Source: Acidimicrobiales bacterium (GTDB lineage Bacteria > Actinomycetota > Acidimicrobiia > Acidimicrobiales > JADJXE01). From it: DNA of 64,000 nucleotides. Numbering within the stretch: the stretch's first letter is position 1; each line of letters begins with the position of its first letter. Shown here piece by piece: positions 62,854-64,000 of the stretch. The position numbers and the translations under genes are program-made. The notes under the pieces were generated by a model. That model searched no databases, was not told where the DNA came from, and saw only the letters and a program-made list of their open reading frames with translations. The stretch lies in the NCBI GenBank assembly GCA_016716005.1, contig JADJXE010000001.1:2493001-2557000 (forward strand), given 5' to 3'.

Positions 62854-64000
62854 GCCGGCTGCCGCACGCTCCTGGCCGTCGACCGCGATCCGTCGAGCGG
62901 GAAGCGGGCTCGCACCTCGTAGCCACCGCCCACGCGGGGCCCGGCGCGGAGCTCGCCGCCGAAGAGGGCCAGCCGCTCGCACATGCCGACGAGGCCCTGG
63001 CCCTGGCCCAGCCCGTCGCCGACGGGCGTCAGCGCCGCCGCCCCGCGGCCGTCGTCGCGGATCGTGACCACCAGGGAGTCGGGCTGGTAGGCCAGCACGA
63101 CCTCGGCCTCGGCCGGACCGGCGTGCTTGCGGACGTTGGTGAGGCCCTCCTGGACCACCCGGTAGGCCGACAGGTCGATCCCGGCCGGGAGCGGTCGGGG
63201 CTCGCCCAGCTGCACCAGGGCCACCTGCTGGCCGGCGGTGCGGCACTCGGCCAGCAGCGCCCCGAGGCGGTCGAGGCCGGGCTGGGGCTCCCTCCTCGCC
63301 GCCTCCGGCCGGCCGTCTGACGAGGGGTCGCGCAGCACGCCGAGGAGGCGGCGCATCTCGTCGAGGGCCTGGCGGCCGGTGGCCTCGATGGCCTCCAGGG
63401 CTCCGGCCGCCCGGTCGGGATGGCTGGCCAGGGCTCGGCGAGCGCCGGCGGCCTGCACCACGACAACGCTCACGCTGTGGGAGACGATGTCGTGCAGCTC
63501 GCGTGCGATCCGGGCCCGCTCCTCGGTCACCGCCTGTCGCGCCGCGGCCTCGCGATCGGCCTCGAGGCGGCGGGCCCGCTCCTCGACCTCGGCCACGTAG
63601 GCCCGCCGGGTGCGGAGGCTGTCCCCCAGGACCCAGGCGCCGATGAAGACCGCCAGGTTGCCGATCACCGTGTCCACGGTGACCTCGGGCTGGTCGATCA
63701 GCATCCCGGCGAGCAGCACGCTGAGCATCACGGCCACCGACGCGGCGCCGGCGCGCAGGGCCACGGGTCGCTCCGTGTGCGCGGCCACCGAGTACAGGGC
63801 GATGAGGCAGCCGAGCGTCCCGGCGGTGCTCGGGTAGTCGAGGACGAGGTGCGCGCTCGTCGCCAGCAGCGTGACCGCCAGCACCAGGCAGGGGCGCCGG
63901 CGGCGCCAGGCCAGGGGAAGCGTCTGGAACAGCACCAGCACGACGGCCACGGCGTCGGGCGGGTTGGTGTCGACCGTCGGGAGGGGGTCGACCCACAGCC
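62850..64000 (-). CDS. sensor histidine kinase, HisKA_3 (NarX-like), 5' end outside window
   Basis: At least 383 residues are in the window. The start lies beyond base 64000, since the frame stays open to the edge with protein-like text (DPLPTVDTNPPDAVAVVLVL). Several N-terminal membrane helices, then the dimerisation/phospho-acceptor segment RARIARELHDIVSHSVSVVVVQAAG, and HATPase with VQEGLTNVRKHA and IRDDGRG followed by GQGLVGMCERLALFGG. A cytoplasmic coiled segment (YVAEVEERARRLEADREAAARQ) links membrane and kinase parts. Pairs with the overlapping response regulator. Confidence 0.92.
   Translation of the reverse strand, partial: LWVDPLPTVDTNPPDAVAVVLVLFQTLPLAWRRRRPCLVLAVTLLATSAHLVLDYPSTAGTLGCLIALYSVAAHTERPVALRAGAASVAVMLSVLLAGMLIDQPEVTVDTVIGNLAVFIGAWVLGDSLRTRRAYVAEVEERARRLEADREAAARQAVTEERARIARELHDIVSHSVSVVVVQAAGARRALASHPDRAAGALEAIEATGRQALDEMRRLLGVLRDPSSDGRPEAARREPQPGLDRLGALLAECRTAGQQVALVQLGEPRPLPAGIDLSAYRVVQEGLTNVRKHAGPAEAEVVLAYQPDSLVVTIRDDGRGAAALTPVGDGLGQGQGLVGMCERLALFGGELRAGPRVGGGYEVRARFPLDGSRSTARSVRQPA

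Overview
The window is a very GC-rich, gene-dense stretch of an actinobacterial chromosome. The gene set points to class Acidimicrobiia (inference): PAC2, DUF3097, SCO6745-like and DUF5522 proteins, HelD-type helicase, Lhr next to Nei2, IdeR, F420-type oxidoreductases, WS/DGAT acyltransferase and class E sortase. No rRNA, tRNA, IS element, prophage or convincing CRISPR array is visible.

Region by region. 1-9456: mixed housekeeping genes. They include a redoxin gene (1734-2843) whose WCxxC motif carries an in-frame UGA with a hairpin directly behind it, making it a candidate selenoprotein; a diacylglycerol-kinase-like protein; a double-chagasin lipoprotein; an SDR; DUF3097; and an enoyl-CoA hydratase. 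9467-20732: a potassium island on the minus strand, with a KimA-like APC permease and OB-fold protein, kdpE, kdpD, kdpC, kdpB, kdpA, kdpF, a 57-residue membrane protein and an orphan DUF4118 protein. The two outer promoters share a direct-repeat site 39-40 bp before the start codon. kdpA, kdpB and kdpC carry several single-base indels, while the regulators are intact. 20761-32217: an EAL protein, PQQ-type sugar dehydrogenase, TesB, GH1 glycosidase, GtrA, nitroreductase, methyltransferase, then a four-gene minus-strand operon (GT4, methyltransferase, alpha/alpha-toroid protein, WS/DGAT). 32311-39505: dtd, then a minus-strand run of patatin, hemE, hemH, hemY, sortase E and lnt. 39665-49746: HelD-like helicase, CDGSH protein, CopZ-like chaperone, an iron module (DtxR-type box, bfd, bfr, ideR), and the DNA-repair operon lhr-nei2-DUF5522. 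49766-53451: an unusual promoter and nrdA-nrdB. 53514-58714: acyl-CoA dehydrogenase, small orphan proteins, F420-type enzymes and a 61-bp tandem repeat. 58777-64000: an FtsX/MacB-type ABC exporter with its two-component system, cut by the window edge.

Most neighbouring genes overlap by 1-4 bases (ATGA, GTGA, TGATG), so translationally coupled operons dominate. The observations most worth follow-up are the in-frame UGA redoxin, the shared potassium-promoter repeats with the damaged kdpABC genes, the nrd promoter half-sites, the Lnt with Ser in place of its catalytic Cys, and the GT4/toroid/WS-DGAT cluster.
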